Source of the DNA: Eggerthellaceae bacterium
GTDB lineage: Bacteria; Actinomycetota; Coriobacteriia; Coriobacteriales; Eggerthellaceae
Reading direction: 5' to 3'
NCBI GenBank assembly: GCA_009782605.1
Contig: WRIR01000005.1
Location: forward strand, 1 to 64,000
Length of the DNA: 64,000 nucleotides
Shown: one piece after another, positions 7,285 through 17,447 of the stretch
Layout: each line of letters begins with the position of its first letter
How positions within the stretch are numbered: the stretch's first letter is position 1
The notes under the pieces: generated by a model
The model's input: the letters and a program-made list of their open reading frames with translations, nothing else
Database searches by the model: none
What the model was told of the DNA's origin: nothing
Made by a program: the position numbers and the translations under genes

Positions 7285-9560
7285 GCAAGCAGCTCCTGCG
7301 ACAAGAGGCGACAGACGGTCCAGCCCCGGCCGAAAAGGCCGGGAAAGACGTCGGCAAGACTACGGAAGGCGTCGGCAAGAGGACGGGCACGCTGTTCTTG
7401 CGGCGCATCAAGGTGGTGAGCTTCGGTGCCTTCTCCAACAAGGTGATCGGGCCCTTCGCCCCGGGCATGAACGTCGTCTTCGGAAGGAACGAAGGCGGGA
7501 AGACCACATTGAACGCGCTGGTCAGCGGCATCCTTTTCGGGTGGGAGGAAGCCCGCGGCATCCGCAACACCTACAAGCCGGAAAACGCTGAGCGCTCCGG
7601 GTCCCTCTTCTTCGAGGACGAGGCCGCAGAAGAGGAGCTTGAGGTGTTCCGCGTCAAGAACACCGACGGCCTCCAGGGCTGGGCCTCGCTTGTCGACGAC
7701 ATCGACAAGGAGACCTTCCTGACGATGTTCGGCTTGACCAGCGACGAGCTGCGCAGCCTGCGCAACACGACCGACGTGACCGCGAAGCTGCTCACCGCCG
7801 GCTCGGGGACAAGCGCCTCGCCGGCCTATGCCCTGGCCGAGATACAGTCCCGCATCGCCGAGCATACCTCGAAGGCCGCGGGGCTCGACTGCTCCATCGT
7901 GCAGCTCACCCAAAGGCAGGCAGAGCTGCGCGAGGCCCTGTCCGAAGCCGCTGACGAGGCCGACCGCCTGAAGCTGCAGGACAAGGAGTTCCACGAGCTC
8001 GGCCCCGAGCGCGACAACATCCTCGTTCGCCTACAGACGCTCAACACAGAAATCGAATCCCTGTCCGCCGCCCGCGCGAGCCTCGAAGAGCTCGAACAGC
8101 AGCAGAGGAAGAACCTCAAGCAGAAAAGGAAGCTCCTCGACGAGGAAAGGGCGCTTGCGGCCCAGCACCAGGAGCGCGGCAACGACGGCGTCTCGAAGCT
8201 TGTCGGCATGAAGCCCGAGCAGGAGTACATGCTGCGCGACAGGATCGACACGCTGCTTGAAGAGAGCAGCAAGATAGAGCACAGCGTGTTCCTCGCCAAG
8301 GAGGACCATACTTCGTCAAAGGCCGCCTTCGAGGTCCTTCACGAGGCGGGCGACCTCAAAGAGGCGGAGCAAAAGGCCCGGTTCCAACGCCAGGTACAAA
8401 TGGTCTCGTCCATCATTTTGCCGGTGCTCTTCGCGGCCATCGGCGCCTTCATCCTGCTCCACGGATGGAAGATTACCTCGTTGTCCTTCACGGCGCTGGG
8501 CATCTTCGTGATACTGTTCGCGATTCTTCTGGCGGGCGCGGCATTCATCATGCTGTTCAGGCCGCCGAAGACCGAGGACGCACTGTTGCAGCGCAAGCAG
8601 GACGCGCAATGGGTCATGCTGCAGGACAGGAAGAAGCTTGAGGCCTGCGAGGCGGAACGGGGCGCACAGGAGGAAAAGGTGCGCGACTTCCTCAAGAGCA
8701 ACGGGTTGAAAGAGGCCCGCGGGTCGCTCAAGAGGGCGCGGGCGCTGCTCGACGAAGCGAAGGACAGACGCGCCCAAAGAAACCTCACCTCCCAGAAAAA
8801 GCAGGCGCTCGCATCGCAGCTGGTCAGCCTGGAAGAGGCTATCGCCGAGAACACGGCCCAAAGGGAGAGGGCCTTTGCGCAGGTTGGCGTCAAGGAAGAC
8901 ACCCCCTTGAGCGCCCTTGACCTGTGGATATCCCAGAAGACCCAGCAGCGTGCGTCGCTGGCAGAGGCCCGGGACAGCATCAACCGCCGCTATGGCGAGC
9001 TCAAGCAGGAACTGTCCCAGGCAAAGCACCTGCGGAGCTTCGACGAACTGAAGCTTGCCTACCAGCAGGTACGCACCCGGCAAAAAGAAAGCATGCAGGA
9101 TTACGCGCGCCTGCTTCTGGCCAAGCGCATGTTGGAAAACGCGATCGGCGCCTGGGAGTCCAAAAGCCAGCCGGAGGTGTACAAACAGGCGAGTAGGCTC
9201 CTTGCGCTCATGACCTCGGGGAAGTGGGTGAAGATCCGCATGTCGCCTGAGGGGAGGATACAGGTCGTCGACGACGTGAAGACGGTGCGCGAGCCGATAC
9301 ACCTGTCGCTCGCTACGTGCCAGCAGCTTTACCTGAGCCTGCGGATCGCCCTGCTCATGACGGCAGAGAACGTCGGACGGGCGCTTCCGGTCCTGGCAGA
9401 CGACATCCTGGTGAACTTCGACGTCGAGCGGAGCCGAGGGGCGGTAAAGGCCCTGTTCGAGCTGTCGACGCGGCGGCAGGTCATCCTGTTCACCTGCCAC
9501 GAGGAGATTGTAAGGCTTCTGCGGGAAAACGATTCGCAGGTAAACGTGCTCGAACTGTAA
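7281..9560 (+). CDS. YhaN-like SMC/Rad50-type ATPase
   Basis: A 759-residue ABC/SMC-type ATPase with Walker A in GRNEGGKTTL (68-77), long coiled coils (about 200-370 and 430-640), a signature-like region (CQQLYLSLRIALLM) and Walker B VLADDIL with D707-D708. The odd point is a hydrophobic hairpin of two transmembrane-like helices at about 374-425, in the middle of the coiled coil; YhaN-type proteins have it whereas true SbcC has a zinc hook there. It suggests a membrane-tethered nuclease complex with the upstream metallophosphoesterase. The N-terminal ~35 residues are a disordered extension. Confidence 0.88.
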   Translation: MSKQLLRQEATDGPAPAEKAGKDVGKTTEGVGKRTGTLFLRRIKVVSFGAFSNKVIGPFAPGMNVVFGRNEGGKTTLNALVSGILFGWEEARGIRNTYKPENAERSGSLFFEDEAAEEELEVFRVKNTDGLQGWASLVDDIDKETFLTMFGLTSDELRSLRNTTDVTAKLLTAGSGTSASPAYALAEIQSRIAEHTSKAAGLDCSIVQLTQRQAELREALSEAADEADRLKLQDKEFHELGPERDNILVRLQTLNTEIESLSAARASLEELEQQQRKNLKQKRKLLDEERALAAQHQERGNDGVSKLVGMKPEQEYMLRDRIDTLLEESSKIEHSVFLAKEDHTSSKAAFEVLHEAGDLKEAEQKARFQRQVQMVSSIILPVLFAAIGAFILLHGWKITSLSFTALGIFVILFAILLAGAAFIMLFRPPKTEDALLQRKQDAQWVMLQDRKKLEACEAERGAQEEKVRDFLKSNGLKEARGSLKRARALLDEAKDRRAQRNLTSQKKQALASQLVSLEEAIAENTAQRERAFAQVGVKEDTPLSALDLWISQKTQQRASLAEARDSINRRYGELKQELSQAKHLRSFDELKLAYQQVRTRQKESMQDYARLLLAKRMLENAIGAWESKSQPEVYKQASRLLALMTSGKWVKIRMSPEGRIQVVDDVKTVREPIHLSLATCQQLYLSLRIALLMTAENVGRALPVLADDILVNFDVERSRGAVKALFELSTRRQVILFTCHEEIVRLLRENDSQVNVLEL

Positions 9561-9624
9561 TATAATCTGGTGGCTTGCCGAAGGGAGCACCGCGAGGCAA
9601 GGGCCCAAGCGAGAAAGGAAAGCT

Positions 9625-10941
9625 ATGCCCAGTACGGTTATCGTCGGGACCCAGTGGGGCGACGAAGGCAAAGGCAAGGTCACCGACCTGATCACCCGCG
9701 ACTACGACTACGTTGTGCGCTTCCAGGGAGGCAACAATGCCGGCCACACCGTCAAGCATGGGGAACGGAAGCTGGCGCTCCACCTGATGCCTTCCGGCAT
9801 CATGGACGAGGCGGCGATACCCGTCATCGGGAACGGGGTCGTCATTGACCCGGGAGTGCTTGTGGAAGAGATGGAGATGCTTGAGCGGGAGGGCATCTCG
9901 TGCAAGAACCTGAGGATATCCTGTGACGCGCATGTCATCATGCCCTACCACAAGGACTTCGATGGCGCTGACGAGAAGCGCCTCGGGGCCAACAAGATAG
10001 GCACGACGAACCGTGGCATCGGCCCGTGCTACCAGGACAAGGCCGCCCGGAAGGGCATCAGGGTACAAGACCTCCTCGACGAGAAGATATTCCGGCTGAA
10101 GGTCGAGACGGCGCTTTCCCAGAAGAACCCGATCCTTGAGAGGATATACGGGCTCGACCCCTATACCGTCGACCAGGTATGCGACGAGTACCTGCCCTAC
10201 ACCCGCGTCCTCGGGCCCCTTGTCACAGAGAGCTCCCAGCTGCTGAACACGGCGCTCCGCGAAGGGAAGAACATCCTGTTCGAGGGGGCGCAAGGCACGC
10301 TGCTCGACATCGACCACGGGACCTACCCCTATGTCACCTCGTCGTCGTGCTGTGCCGGGGGCGCGGCGACGGGTACTGGAGTGGGGCCGACGGCGATAGA
10401 CAAGGTGCTCGGCATCCAGAAGGCCTACGTCACCCGCGTCGGCGGCGGGCCCTTCCCCACCGAGCAACGCTATGCGGAAGACGGTGGCAGCCCGGAAGAG
10501 GCCGCGGCCGGCGAGCTCCTGTGCACGGAAGGCCAGGAGTTCGGCACGACGACCGGCAGGAAGCGGCGCTGCGGGTGGTTCGACGCGGTTATCGCACGCT
10601 ATGCCGCAGAAGTCAACGGGCTGACCGACGTCGCCCTCACGAAGCTCGACGTGCTCTCGGCCTTCGACACGCTCAAGGTCTGCGTCGCCTACGAGTGCGG
10701 GGGGAAGGTCTACGACTACTTCCCCATGCAGCAAAGCGTGCTCTTCCATGCCAAGCCGCTCTACCACGAGCTTCCGGGTTGGAAGGGAACGGACATAAGC
10801 ACCTGCCGCAGCTTCGAGGACCTGCCCGAGGCCGCGCAGGCTTACGTCAGGTACATCGAGGAGGCCTCGGGGGTTCCCATCAGCATTATCGGGGTCGGCC
10901 CCGACCGGGAACAGACCATCGTCTGCGGATGGAAGAGCTGA
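9625..10941 (+). CDS. purA: Adenylosuccinate synthetase
   Basis: A 438-residue PurA that joins IMP and aspartate using GTP in the first committed step to AMP. The N-terminal [14 protein letters not shown] motif and the [10 protein letters not shown] segment are diagnostic, and length is normal (about 430). ATG 9625 follows AAAGGAAAGC. A TATAAT at 9561-9566, overlapping the stop codon of the upstream ATPase gene, may provide a separate promoter. purD lies downstream and purE nearby, making a loose purine cluster. Confidence 0.97.
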   Translation: MPSTVIVGTQWGDEGKGKVTDLITRDYDYVVRFQGGNNAGHTVKHGERKLALHLMPSGIMDEAAIPVIGNGVVIDPGVLVEEMEMLEREGISCKNLRISCDAHVIMPYHKDFDGADEKRLGANKIGTTNRGIGPCYQDKAARKGIRVQDLLDEKIFRLKVETALSQKNPILERIYGLDPYTVDQVCDEYLPYTRVLGPLVTESSQLLNTALREGKNILFEGAQGTLLDIDHGTYPYVTSSSCCAGGAATGTGVGPTAIDKVLGIQKAYVTRVGGGPFPTEQRYAEDGGSPEEAAAGELLCTEGQEFGTTTGRKRRCGWFDAVIARYAAEVNGLTDVALTKLDVLSAFDTLKVCVAYECGGKVYDYFPMQQSVLFHAKPLYHELPGWKGTDISTCRSFEDLPEAAQAYVRYIEEASGVPISIIGVGPDREQTIVCGWKS

Positions 10942-11078
10942 ATGAAGGAAGGCCTGTGTAGGAACCTGTACGGGGCTTCCAGCACCTCCCCGCTGTTGCG
11001 GGGCTGCAGTGGCAAGAAGGCCCTGGCAGCGAAGGTGCGCAGGAAGTGGCAGTGAAAGAGACGAAGGAGGAAGCTCTC

Positions 11079-12371
11079 GTGAACATTCTGGTCTTAGGAA
11101 GCGGCGGCCGTGAGCATGCGCTCGCTTGGGCGCTCGCCCGGTCGCCCCGTTGCAGCCGCCTTTTTGCCGCCCCGGGAAACGGCGGCACGGCCGGCATCGC
11201 CGAGAACGTCGCGGGCCTGGATATAGAGGATGGCGAGGCCGTTGCCGGGTTCGCCCGGGAAAACGACATCGGCCTGGTCGTCGTCGGCCCCGAGGCGCTG
11301 CTTGTCGCCGGGGTTGCCGATGCGGTGCGCTCCGCCGGCATCGCATGCTTCGGCCCCGATGCGCAGGGTGCCCAGCTTGAGGGCAGCAAGACCTACAGCA
11401 AGCAGTTCATGGAGACGAACGGCATCCCGACGGCGCGTTACGCGAGCTTCACCGAGCCTGAGCCCGCCCTTTCCTTTGCCCGGGAGCTCGGCGTGCCGGT
11501 CGTCGTCAAGGCCGACGGCCTTGCGGCGGGCAAGGGCGTCATCGTCGCCGAGACTGCCGAGGCCGCCGAGGCCGCCATCAGGGGCTGCTTCGAGGGTGCC
11601 TTCGGCGAGGCCGGAAGCACGGTGTTGGTCGAGGAGTTCCTTACCGGCCCCGAGTGCTCCCTGCTTGCCCTGGTGGCCGGGGGGCGTGCCTTCTTCATGC
11701 CGCCTGCCCAGGACCACAAGCGGGCCTTCGACGGCGACCTGGGCCCCAATACCGGTGGCATGGGGGTGTACTCGCCTGTGCCCATCGTCCGTGCGGAGGA
11801 GTTGGCGGCCATGCAAGACATCATGCGCTGTGCCGCCGCTGCAACAGCGGCCGACCCCTTCGCCAACGACTACCGTGGTGTGCTCTACGGGGGCTTCATG
11901 CTCACGCCGAAAGGGCCGTCCGTGCTTGAGTTCAACGTGCGTTTCGGCGACCCGGAGACCCAGGTCGTCCTGCCCCTGCTGCAAAGCGACTTCGTCGATG
12001 CGGCCTGTGCCATAGCCGACGGGAGGCCCGACGACGTCGAGCTTGCCTGGTCTGATGCGTGGGCTGTGTGCGTCGTCCTGGCAAGCGGGGGATACCCGGG
12101 CGCCTACGAGAAGGGCAAGGTCATCCTCGGCGTCGACGAGGCAGGGGCCCTGCCGGGGGTCACGGTGTTCCATGCAGGCACGGCCCGCAACGCCGACGAC
12201 GAGCTGGTGAGCGCCGGAGGCCGGGTGCTCAACGTGGTTGCGCTCGGGGACAGCTTCGAAGAGGCGCGTGCGCGTGCCTACGAGGCCTGTGCCTGTATCA
12301 ACTTCGAGGGGAAGCGTTATCGCGGCGACATCGGGAAACGTGCGGCTGCGGGGCGCGGTGCCTGGGAATAG
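11079..12371 (+). CDS. purD: Phosphoribosylamine-glycine ligase
   Basis: A 430-residue ATP-grasp GAR synthetase, second step of de novo purine synthesis. It opens [19 protein letters not shown] and carries the ATP-grasp segments [13 protein letters not shown] and the GPNTGGMG loop. GTG 11079 is preferred over GTG 11046, because GAAGGAGG lies eight bases upstream and the family begins at this point. The 137-bp gap from purA shows no terminator that I can see, so read-through is likely. Confidence 0.95.
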   Translation: MNILVLGSGGREHALAWALARSPRCSRLFAAPGNGGTAGIAENVAGLDIEDGEAVAGFARENDIGLVVVGPEALLVAGVADAVRSAGIACFGPDAQGAQLEGSKTYSKQFMETNGIPTARYASFTEPEPALSFARELGVPVVVKADGLAAGKGVIVAETAEAAEAAIRGCFEGAFGEAGSTVLVEEFLTGPECSLLALVAGGRAFFMPPAQDHKRAFDGDLGPNTGGMGVYSPVPIVRAEELAAMQDIMRCAAAATAADPFANDYRGVLYGGFMLTPKGPSVLEFNVRFGDPETQVVLPLLQSDFVDAACAIADGRPDDVELAWSDAWAVCVVLASGGYPGAYEKGKVILGVDEAGALPGVTVFHAGTARNADDELVSAGGRVLNVVALGDSFEEARARAYEACACINFEGKRYRGDIGKRAAAGRGAWE

Positions 12372-12384
12372 GCAGGGCCGCCCG

Positions 12385-13713
12385 ATGCTCTCAGAGCGCC
12401 TGCTCACACATGCCGTCAGACATGAGACTAAAGGCTATCTCAAGATAGCCCCGACGGATGAGGCCTTCGTCCCCACACCGGTTCCGGGGAAGGCCTACAT
12501 GCTGTACGCGCACGTGCCCTTCTGCGAGAAGCTGTGTCCGTATTGCTCGTTCAACCGCTTCCCGTTCTGCTCCGAGCGTGCGACCGTCTACTTCAAGAGC
12601 CTCCGCAAGGAGATGCTGATGCTCAAGGGCCTCGGCTACGACTTCGAGAGCCTCTACATCGGCGGCGGCACGCCCACCATCATGATTGATGAGCTGTGCG
12701 AGATCATCGACCTTGCGCGGGACGCATTCTCCATCAAGGAGGTCTCAAGCGAGACGAACCCGAACCACCTGGCGCCCGAGTACCTGGAAAAGCTCCATGG
12801 CCGGGTGCAGCGCCTGTCGGTCGGCGTGCAGAGCCTCGACGACGGCCTGCTCAAGCAGATGGACCGCCTCGAAAAGTACGGCAGCGGGGAAGAGATACTC
12901 GCCTACATCAAAGAGGCGAACGCCCTGTTCCCGTCGCTCAACGTGGACATGATCTTCAACTTCCCCGCCCAGACCGAGGCGATCCTGAGAAGCGACCTGG
13001 AAAAAGTCGTCGCAAGCGGCGCGAGCCAGACGACCTTCTATCCCCTGATGGCCTCCCCCTCGGTCGAGCGCTCCCTCAAAAAGACGGTCGGGAGAGTGGA
13101 CTATGCACGGGAGCGACGGTTCTACGAGATAATCTGCGAGACCCTGACGGGTGGTCTTGCCGACGGCGCCGCCATCCCCGCAGGCACAGAGCCGCTTTTC
13201 CAGCATGGGAGCGCCTGGACCTTCAACCGGCGGGCGAGGGACGCACAGGGCCTGATCGACGAATACGTGGTCGACTACGAGGAGTACCCGGCCATCGGCA
13301 GCGGCGGCATCACGTACCTGGGCGACAGCCTGTACGTGAATACTTTCTCGCCCCGGGAGTACACCGAGGCGATAGAGGCCGGGCACATGCCGCTTGTCGG
13401 GAAGGTGCGCTTCTCGGCGCACGACCGCATGCGCTACCGCTTCATGATGAGGCTGTTCGGGCTGCGCCTGGACAAAAGGCAGTTTGCCGCTGATTTCGGC
13501 TGCAGCGTCGAGCGGGGCCTGCCCTTCGAGATGGCCTTCATGAGGGCAACCGGCGCCTTTGCGACCGACAACGACGAAGAGCTCACCTTGACCCCGAAGG
13601 GCCGTTACCTGATGGTTGTCATGATGCGCCAGTTCTTTATCGGTGTGAACACCCTGCGCGACCAGGCAAGGGCTGCCCTCGGCGACGAGGAATACCAGCT
13701 TCTCTTCGGATAG
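12385..13713 (+). CDS. HemW-like radical SAM protein
   Basis: A 442-residue radical SAM enzyme of the coproporphyrinogen III oxidase/HemW-like family. The cluster motif is C47-x3-C51-x2-C54 in PFCEKLCPYCSF, followed by the glycine-rich YIGGGTPT, with a HemN-type C-terminal domain. Family members act as anaerobic coproporphyrinogen dehydrogenases, heme chaperones (HemW) or heme-ring-opening methyltransferases; sequence alone does not separate these. ATG 12385 is chosen because the frame upstream lies inside purD. It follows purD by 13 bp. Confidence 0.85.
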   Translation: MLSERLLTHAVRHETKGYLKIAPTDEAFVPTPVPGKAYMLYAHVPFCEKLCPYCSFNRFPFCSERATVYFKSLRKEMLMLKGLGYDFESLYIGGGTPTIMIDELCEIIDLARDAFSIKEVSSETNPNHLAPEYLEKLHGRVQRLSVGVQSLDDGLLKQMDRLEKYGSGEEILAYIKEANALFPSLNVDMIFNFPAQTEAILRSDLEKVVASGASQTTFYPLMASPSVERSLKKTVGRVDYARERRFYEIICETLTGGLADGAAIPAGTEPLFQHGSAWTFNRRARDAQGLIDEYVVDYEEYPAIGSGGITYLGDSLYVNTFSPREYTEAIEAGHMPLVGKVRFSAHDRMRYRFMMRLFGLRLDKRQFAADFGCSVERGLPFEMAFMRATGAFATDNDEELTLTPKGRYLMVVMMRQFFIGVNTLRDQARAALGDEEYQLLFG

Positions 13714-13719
13714 GGGCTT

Positions 13720-14523
13720 GTGGTGGCGACCCTGATGCCAGAGGCCGACTTGAGGTTCTTGGTTCCCGCGCTGGCCTGCCTCGGCATTGCCCTCGGCCTC
13801 GGTGCCGCCGCGCTTGAGCACCGTTGGCTGGGGTCTGGCGCCCGGCGATGGTCGTGGACGAGGGCCTGCGTCGTTGCTGTGTTGATGGCGGCCGTTGTGG
13901 CGCTCTTGGGCATCCGCTACGGCATCGGCGTCCAGCTGGCGGCCTACACGGCGCTTGCCGCCTTGTTGTGTGCCGTGGCGCTCGCCGACCTCGACACCAT
14001 GACCATCCCGAACCAGCTGGTCCTTGCGGGCATCGTCCTGTGGGCGGCAACGGTCTGTTTTCTTCCGGAGTCCCCGGGGCCCTTCGACAGGGGAGCCGCA
14101 TTCACGGGGGTCTTCGAGCAGGGCTTTGTTGCGGTCGCGCTCGACGGCCTGCTCGGGGCAGTCGTCGTTCCCGGATGCCTTGTGATAGCGGCAGTCCTTT
14201 ACGAGCAGGTTGCCAAAAAGCAGTCCTTCGGCGGCGGCGACATCAAGCTTCTTTTCATGGTCGGCCTCCACCTCGGCCTTGCGGGCAGCGCCTTTGGCCT
14301 CTTCTTCTCCTGCATCCTCGGCCTCGCAGTAGCAGCCCTCTGGCGCCGCTCAAGGCCCCACAGCCGCGCCCAAGCCCCCCAGGGGCTTCAAGAACCACAA
14401 GAACATCAGGAGGCCGCGCACGCCCTGCATCCTTCAGGCTCCGGCCTTGCAGCCAAGCCGTCCCAAACCTTCCCCTTCGGCCCCGCAATAGCCCTCGCCA
14501 CCATAATAACCCTGCTGATTTGA
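13720..14523 (+). CDS. Prepilin peptidase (A24 aspartic protease)
   Basis: A 267-residue polytopic membrane protein of the type IV leader peptidase family. Both catalytic aspartates are in context: LADLDTMTIPNQL and GGGDIKLL. The N-terminal methyltransferase domain of classical PilD is absent, as in short TadV/FlaK-type peptidases. It would cleave leader peptides of pilin-like proteins at the membrane, but no pilin or Tad genes are in the window. GTG start, seven bases after the radical SAM gene. The C-terminal ~60 residues are a Pro/Gln/His-rich low-complexity stretch before a last hydrophobic segment. Confidence 0.85.
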   Translation: MVATLMPEADLRFLVPALACLGIALGLGAAALEHRWLGSGARRWSWTRACVVAVLMAAVVALLGIRYGIGVQLAAYTALAALLCAVALADLDTMTIPNQLVLAGIVLWAATVCFLPESPGPFDRGAAFTGVFEQGFVAVALDGLLGAVVVPGCLVIAAVLYEQVAKKQSFGGGDIKLLFMVGLHLGLAGSAFGLFFSCILGLAVAALWRRSRPHSRAQAPQGLQEPQEHQEAAHALHPSGSGLAAKPSQTFPFGPAIALATIITLLI

Positions 14524-14545
14524 AGGAGCGGGAACAACCGGGCGG

Positions 14546-15010
14546 CTAGGCCTGCGCCATTGCCTGCTTCATCTCGACGATTTTGTTCCGGGCATATTCC
14601 GACCCTGTGCCGAGTATCTGCACCGCGAGGATGGCGGCGTTCTTCGCCCCGTTGATCGCCACGCAGGCGACCGGCACGCCCGAGGGCATCTGCACCATGG
14701 AGAGCAGGGAGTCCAGGCCGCCCAGGTCGCTCGTCTTCATCGGGACCGTGATTACCGGTAGCGGCGTATAGGCTGCGACCACCCCCCCGAGGTGTGCGGC
14801 CTTCCCCGCAGCGGCGACGATGACGCGCATGCCCCGGTCAACGGCGCCCGACGCCCATGCGTGGACCTCTGCGGGCTTGCGGTGGGCGCTTGCGACCTTC
14901 ACCTCGTAGGGGATACCGAAGTCGTCAAGCTGCTTCATGCACGGCTCCATGGCGGGCATGTCGCTTTCCGATCCCATGATGATGCCGACAAGGGGCGGGG
15001 TGTCGCTCAT
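14546..15010 (-). CDS. purE: N5-CAIR mutase (class I PurE)
   Basis: A 154-residue PurE with [10 protein letters not shown] near the N-terminus, SAHRKP, and [16 protein letters not shown]: the active-site pieces of class I PurE, which converts N5-CAIR to CAIR. Length is normal. ATG 15010 is used, with GGAG seven bases upstream, rather than the much longer frame to 15148 that runs towards the tRNA promoter. It converges on the prepilin peptidase gene. The partner purK is not in the window. Confidence 0.95.
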   Translation of the reverse strand: MSDTPPLVGIIMGSESDMPAMEPCMKQLDDFGIPYEVKVASAHRKPAEVHAWASGAVDRGMRVIVAAAGKAAHLGGVVAAYTPLPVITVPMKTSDLGGLDSLLSMVQMPSGVPVACVAINGAKNAAILAVQILGTGSEYARNKIVEMKQAMAQA

Positions 15011-15068
15011 GCGAGGCTCCTTAAATTCGTAGTTGCTGTGTCGGTTGCTGTGACGATTGTACCAAGTG

Positions 15069-15097
15069 TTGACCTTGCCACGGCGCACCGCTACAAT
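15069..15097 (+). promoter_or_regulatory. tRNA-Phe promoter
   Basis: TTGACC (15069-15074), exactly 17 bp, then TACAAT (15092-15097): a near-consensus sigma-A promoter 53 bp upstream of tRNA-Phe and divergent from purE. Confidence 0.75.
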
Positions 15098-15149
15098 ATC
15101 CATCTGCGCTTCATCAGGGATGGGGACAAACTGGGGAAGCGCGCACATT

Positions 15150-15225
<76 letters not shown>

Positions 15226-15239
15226 TTGGAACCGCTGGT

Positions 15240-15260
15240 AGGCCGCCCGTCGGGCGGCCT
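15240..15260 (+). terminator. tRNA-Phe terminator hairpin
   Basis: AGGCCGCCC (15240-15248), a three-base loop and GGGCGGCCT (15252-15260) form a perfect 9-bp GC stem 14 bp after the tRNA. The run that follows (GCTTCGTT) is only weakly T-rich. Confidence 0.75.
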
Positions 15261-15383
15261 GCTTCGTTGCGGTGCAGGATAGAGGGAATACTGGGCTTAA
15301 GTGGCTTAAGGCAACAATGCCCGCAATGCCCCGGGAAGGCTTGTGCTGCAGCCCTTCCTTGTGGTACAGTAACGACCGCTATC

Positions 15384-15557
15384 ATGGATAACTTAACTGG
15401 ACAACGGGTTCCCCTCAAAGAGCGCTTCGCGGCAGCGAAGACGCGCTCGGGTTCCCACGCCCTTGAGTGCGGCCATATTCTCCCAGGGAGCGTTGCGGAG
15501 GTCTGCTGTGCCGTCCCCGCACGAAACCCAAGGCATATCTTCGATGACCGATACTGA
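15384..15557 (+). CDS. Possible 57-codon leader peptide or chance frame
   Basis: An open frame starting ATGGATAACTTAACTGG that would encode 57 residues (MDNLTGQRVPLKERF...). It lies inside the 500-bp gap before the sodium symporter. I do not recognise it, no strong ribosome-binding site precedes it, and it may be non-coding. Confidence 0.2.
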   Translation: MDNLTGQRVPLKERFAAAKTRSGSHALECGHILPGSVAEVCCAVPARNPRHIFDDRY

Positions 15558-15561
15558 TAGC

Positions 15562-15759
15562 ACATGGGCTTGCGAACCTTTTCACGGGGCGTCTGTTCTC
15601 GTGCAGGGGTCCGCAAGGCCATGTGCGCCTCTCGGGGGCTTTGGTGCGGGGTGTGTGCGCAGGGATGCGCAAACACGCACAGGGAATGCGCGGGACATGC
15701 AGCCAGAAAACCAAAACCCCCCTCCTCTGTTGACACAACCTAAAGAATAAGGAGCAGAT
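15562..15759 (+). promoter_or_regulatory. Structured leader of the sodium symporter
   Basis: The 534-bp gap between tRNA-Phe and the symporter has no clear gene, but its last 200 bp can fold. CATGGGCTTGCGA near 15563 pairs with TCCGCAAGGCCATG near 15610, enclosing a smaller CACGGG/CTCGTG hairpin. A second hairpin GTGTGTGCGC/GCGC..ACACGCAC lies near 15650-15685. No known riboswitch class was recognised. The ribosome-binding site AAGGAG stands just before ATG 15760. Confidence 0.35.
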
Positions 15760-17289
15760 ATGCTAGTCAGAATAGTCATCCTGTTGGTCTTTGCCGCCAT
15801 CGCCATCGGCGTCGGCATCTACAGCCGCCGACATGCCTCCACGGTCGACGGCTTTATCTTGGGCGGGCGCAATGTCGGCCCGTGGCTCTCGGCCTTTGCC
15901 TTCGGGACCACCTACTTCTCGGCCGTCATCTTCGTGGGATATGCCGGCCAGTTCGGGTGGAAGTACGGCGTCTCGGCAACGTGGATCGGCATCGGCAACG
16001 CCCTCATCGGCAGCTTGCTCGCGTGGTGGATACTCGGGGCACGCACACGCGAGATGACCCACCGCCTGAAGGCCGCGACCATGCCGGAGTTCTTCGGCAA
16101 GCGCTACGACAGCAAATGGATACGCATTGCCGCCGCCGCAATCATCTTCGTCTTCCTGATCCCCTACACCGCAAGCGTCTACAACGGCCTTTCGCGCCTC
16201 TTCGGAATGGCCTTCGGCGTCCCCTACGAATACTGTGTCATCGGCATGGCAATCCTCACCTGCATCTATGTGGTCTTGGGGGGCTATATGGCGGCAGTCA
16301 CGAACGACTTCATCCAGGGCATCGTCATGCTCGTCGGCATCGTGGCGGTGATTGCCGCCGTGCTGGGCAACAACGGCGGCTTTGCCGAGGCCGTCACTCA
16401 GCTTTCGCTCATTCCCGCGGAGACGACGGAAATGGCAGGGCCCTTCGTGAGCTTCTTCGGGCCCGACCTGCGAAACCTCATCGGGGTCCTGATCCTCACC
16501 AGCCTGGGGACCTGGGGGCTTCCCCAGATGGTGCAGAAGTTCTACGCCATCAAGGCCGGCCCCGCCATCAAGCAGGGCGCCATCATCTCGACGGTGTTCG
16601 CGTTCACCATCGCCGGCGGCAGCTACTTCCTCGGCGGTTTCGGGAGGCTCTATGGGGACCAGATCGAGATGACGGCCGCCGGGACGCCGATTTTCGACAG
16701 CATCATCCCGACCATGATTGCCGGCCTGCCCGACTTCCTGATCGGTATCGTGATAGTGCTCGTCCTGTCGGCTTCGATGTCCACGCTTTCCTCGCTGGTG
16801 CTGACCTCGTCGTCGACGCTTACCATCGACCTCATCAAAGACAACATCGTGAAGAACATGAAGGAGAAGAGCCAGATACTGTCCATGCGGGTGCTGCTGG
16901 TCATCTTCGTGATAATCTCGTCCGGCATCGCGCTCGTCCAGTACAACTCGTCGATCACCTTCATCGCGCAGCTGATGGGCATCTCATGGGGCGCCCTCGC
17001 CGGCTCCTTCCTGGGCCCCTTCTTCTGGGGGCTCTACAGCGGCCGCATCTCGAAGGCGGCGGTATGGACGAGCTTTGTCGTGGCCGTGGGCCTCACGGTC
17101 TCGAACCTCTTCCTCGGCTTCATCGCCTCGCCGATCAACTGCGGCGCGCTTGCCATGGTGCTTTCGCTGGTGCTGGTCCCGCTGGTGAGCCTGGTCACAC
17201 CGAGGGTTCCGTTCTCGGTCCTGCCCTCGCACCGCGACGGGGCGATAGACCGCGAGTTCAAGAAAGAGATGGAAGAAGAGAAGGTGTAA
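15760..17289 (+). CDS. Sodium:solute symporter (SSS family)
   Basis: A 509-residue, roughly 13-helix sodium-coupled symporter of the SSS/SLC5 family. The first helix (IVILLVFAAIAIGVGIYSRR) is followed by the typical GFILGGRNVGPW and AFGTTYFSAVIFVGYAGQFG segments. Helices continue to a basic/acidic cytoplasmic tail. Substrate cannot be read from the sequence; relatives carry pantothenate, proline, sugars or organic acids. It is followed by an NhaC-type antiporter, so the pair may be one transcript balancing sodium import with export. Confidence 0.9.
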   Translation: MLVRIVILLVFAAIAIGVGIYSRRHASTVDGFILGGRNVGPWLSAFAFGTTYFSAVIFVGYAGQFGWKYGVSATWIGIGNALIGSLLAWWILGARTREMTHRLKAATMPEFFGKRYDSKWIRIAAAAIIFVFLIPYTASVYNGLSRLFGMAFGVPYEYCVIGMAILTCIYVVLGGYMAAVTNDFIQGIVMLVGIVAVIAAVLGNNGGFAEAVTQLSLIPAETTEMAGPFVSFFGPDLRNLIGVLILTSLGTWGLPQMVQKFYAIKAGPAIKQGAIISTVFAFTIAGGSYFLGGFGRLYGDQIEMTAAGTPIFDSIIPTMIAGLPDFLIGIVIVLVLSASMSTLSSLVLTSSSTLTIDLIKDNIVKNMKEKSQILSMRVLLVIFVIISSGIALVQYNSSITFIAQLMGISWGALAGSFLGPFFWGLYSGRISKAAVWTSFVVAVGLTVSNLFLGFIASPINCGALAMVLSLVLVPLVSLVTPRVPFSVLPSHRDGAIDREFKKEMEEEKV

Positions 17290-17447
17290 GGCGCACCGAA
17301 TAGGGAAAAGCGCCGAAGAAAGGAAGGCGCCGCGAAACAAGGCGCACCGAACAAGGGGGCGCGCAGAAGAAGAGAAGGCGCAGGAGAAGGGCACATTGTA
17401 GAATATGGTAGTGCGCCGCACGCAGGAGGCGGCGCACACAAGGGGAT
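17290..17447 (+). repeat. Purine-rich repeat between transporter genes
   Basis: Starts right after the symporter stop codon. GGCGCACCGAA occurs at 17290-17300 and 17341-17351, within a tract of AAGGCGC/GAAGAA-like units, then TGCGCCGCACGCAGGAGGCGGCGCA makes a hairpin before the next gene. No gene is seen in the 158 bp. The tract may be a transcript spacer or slippage product. Confidence 0.55.
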
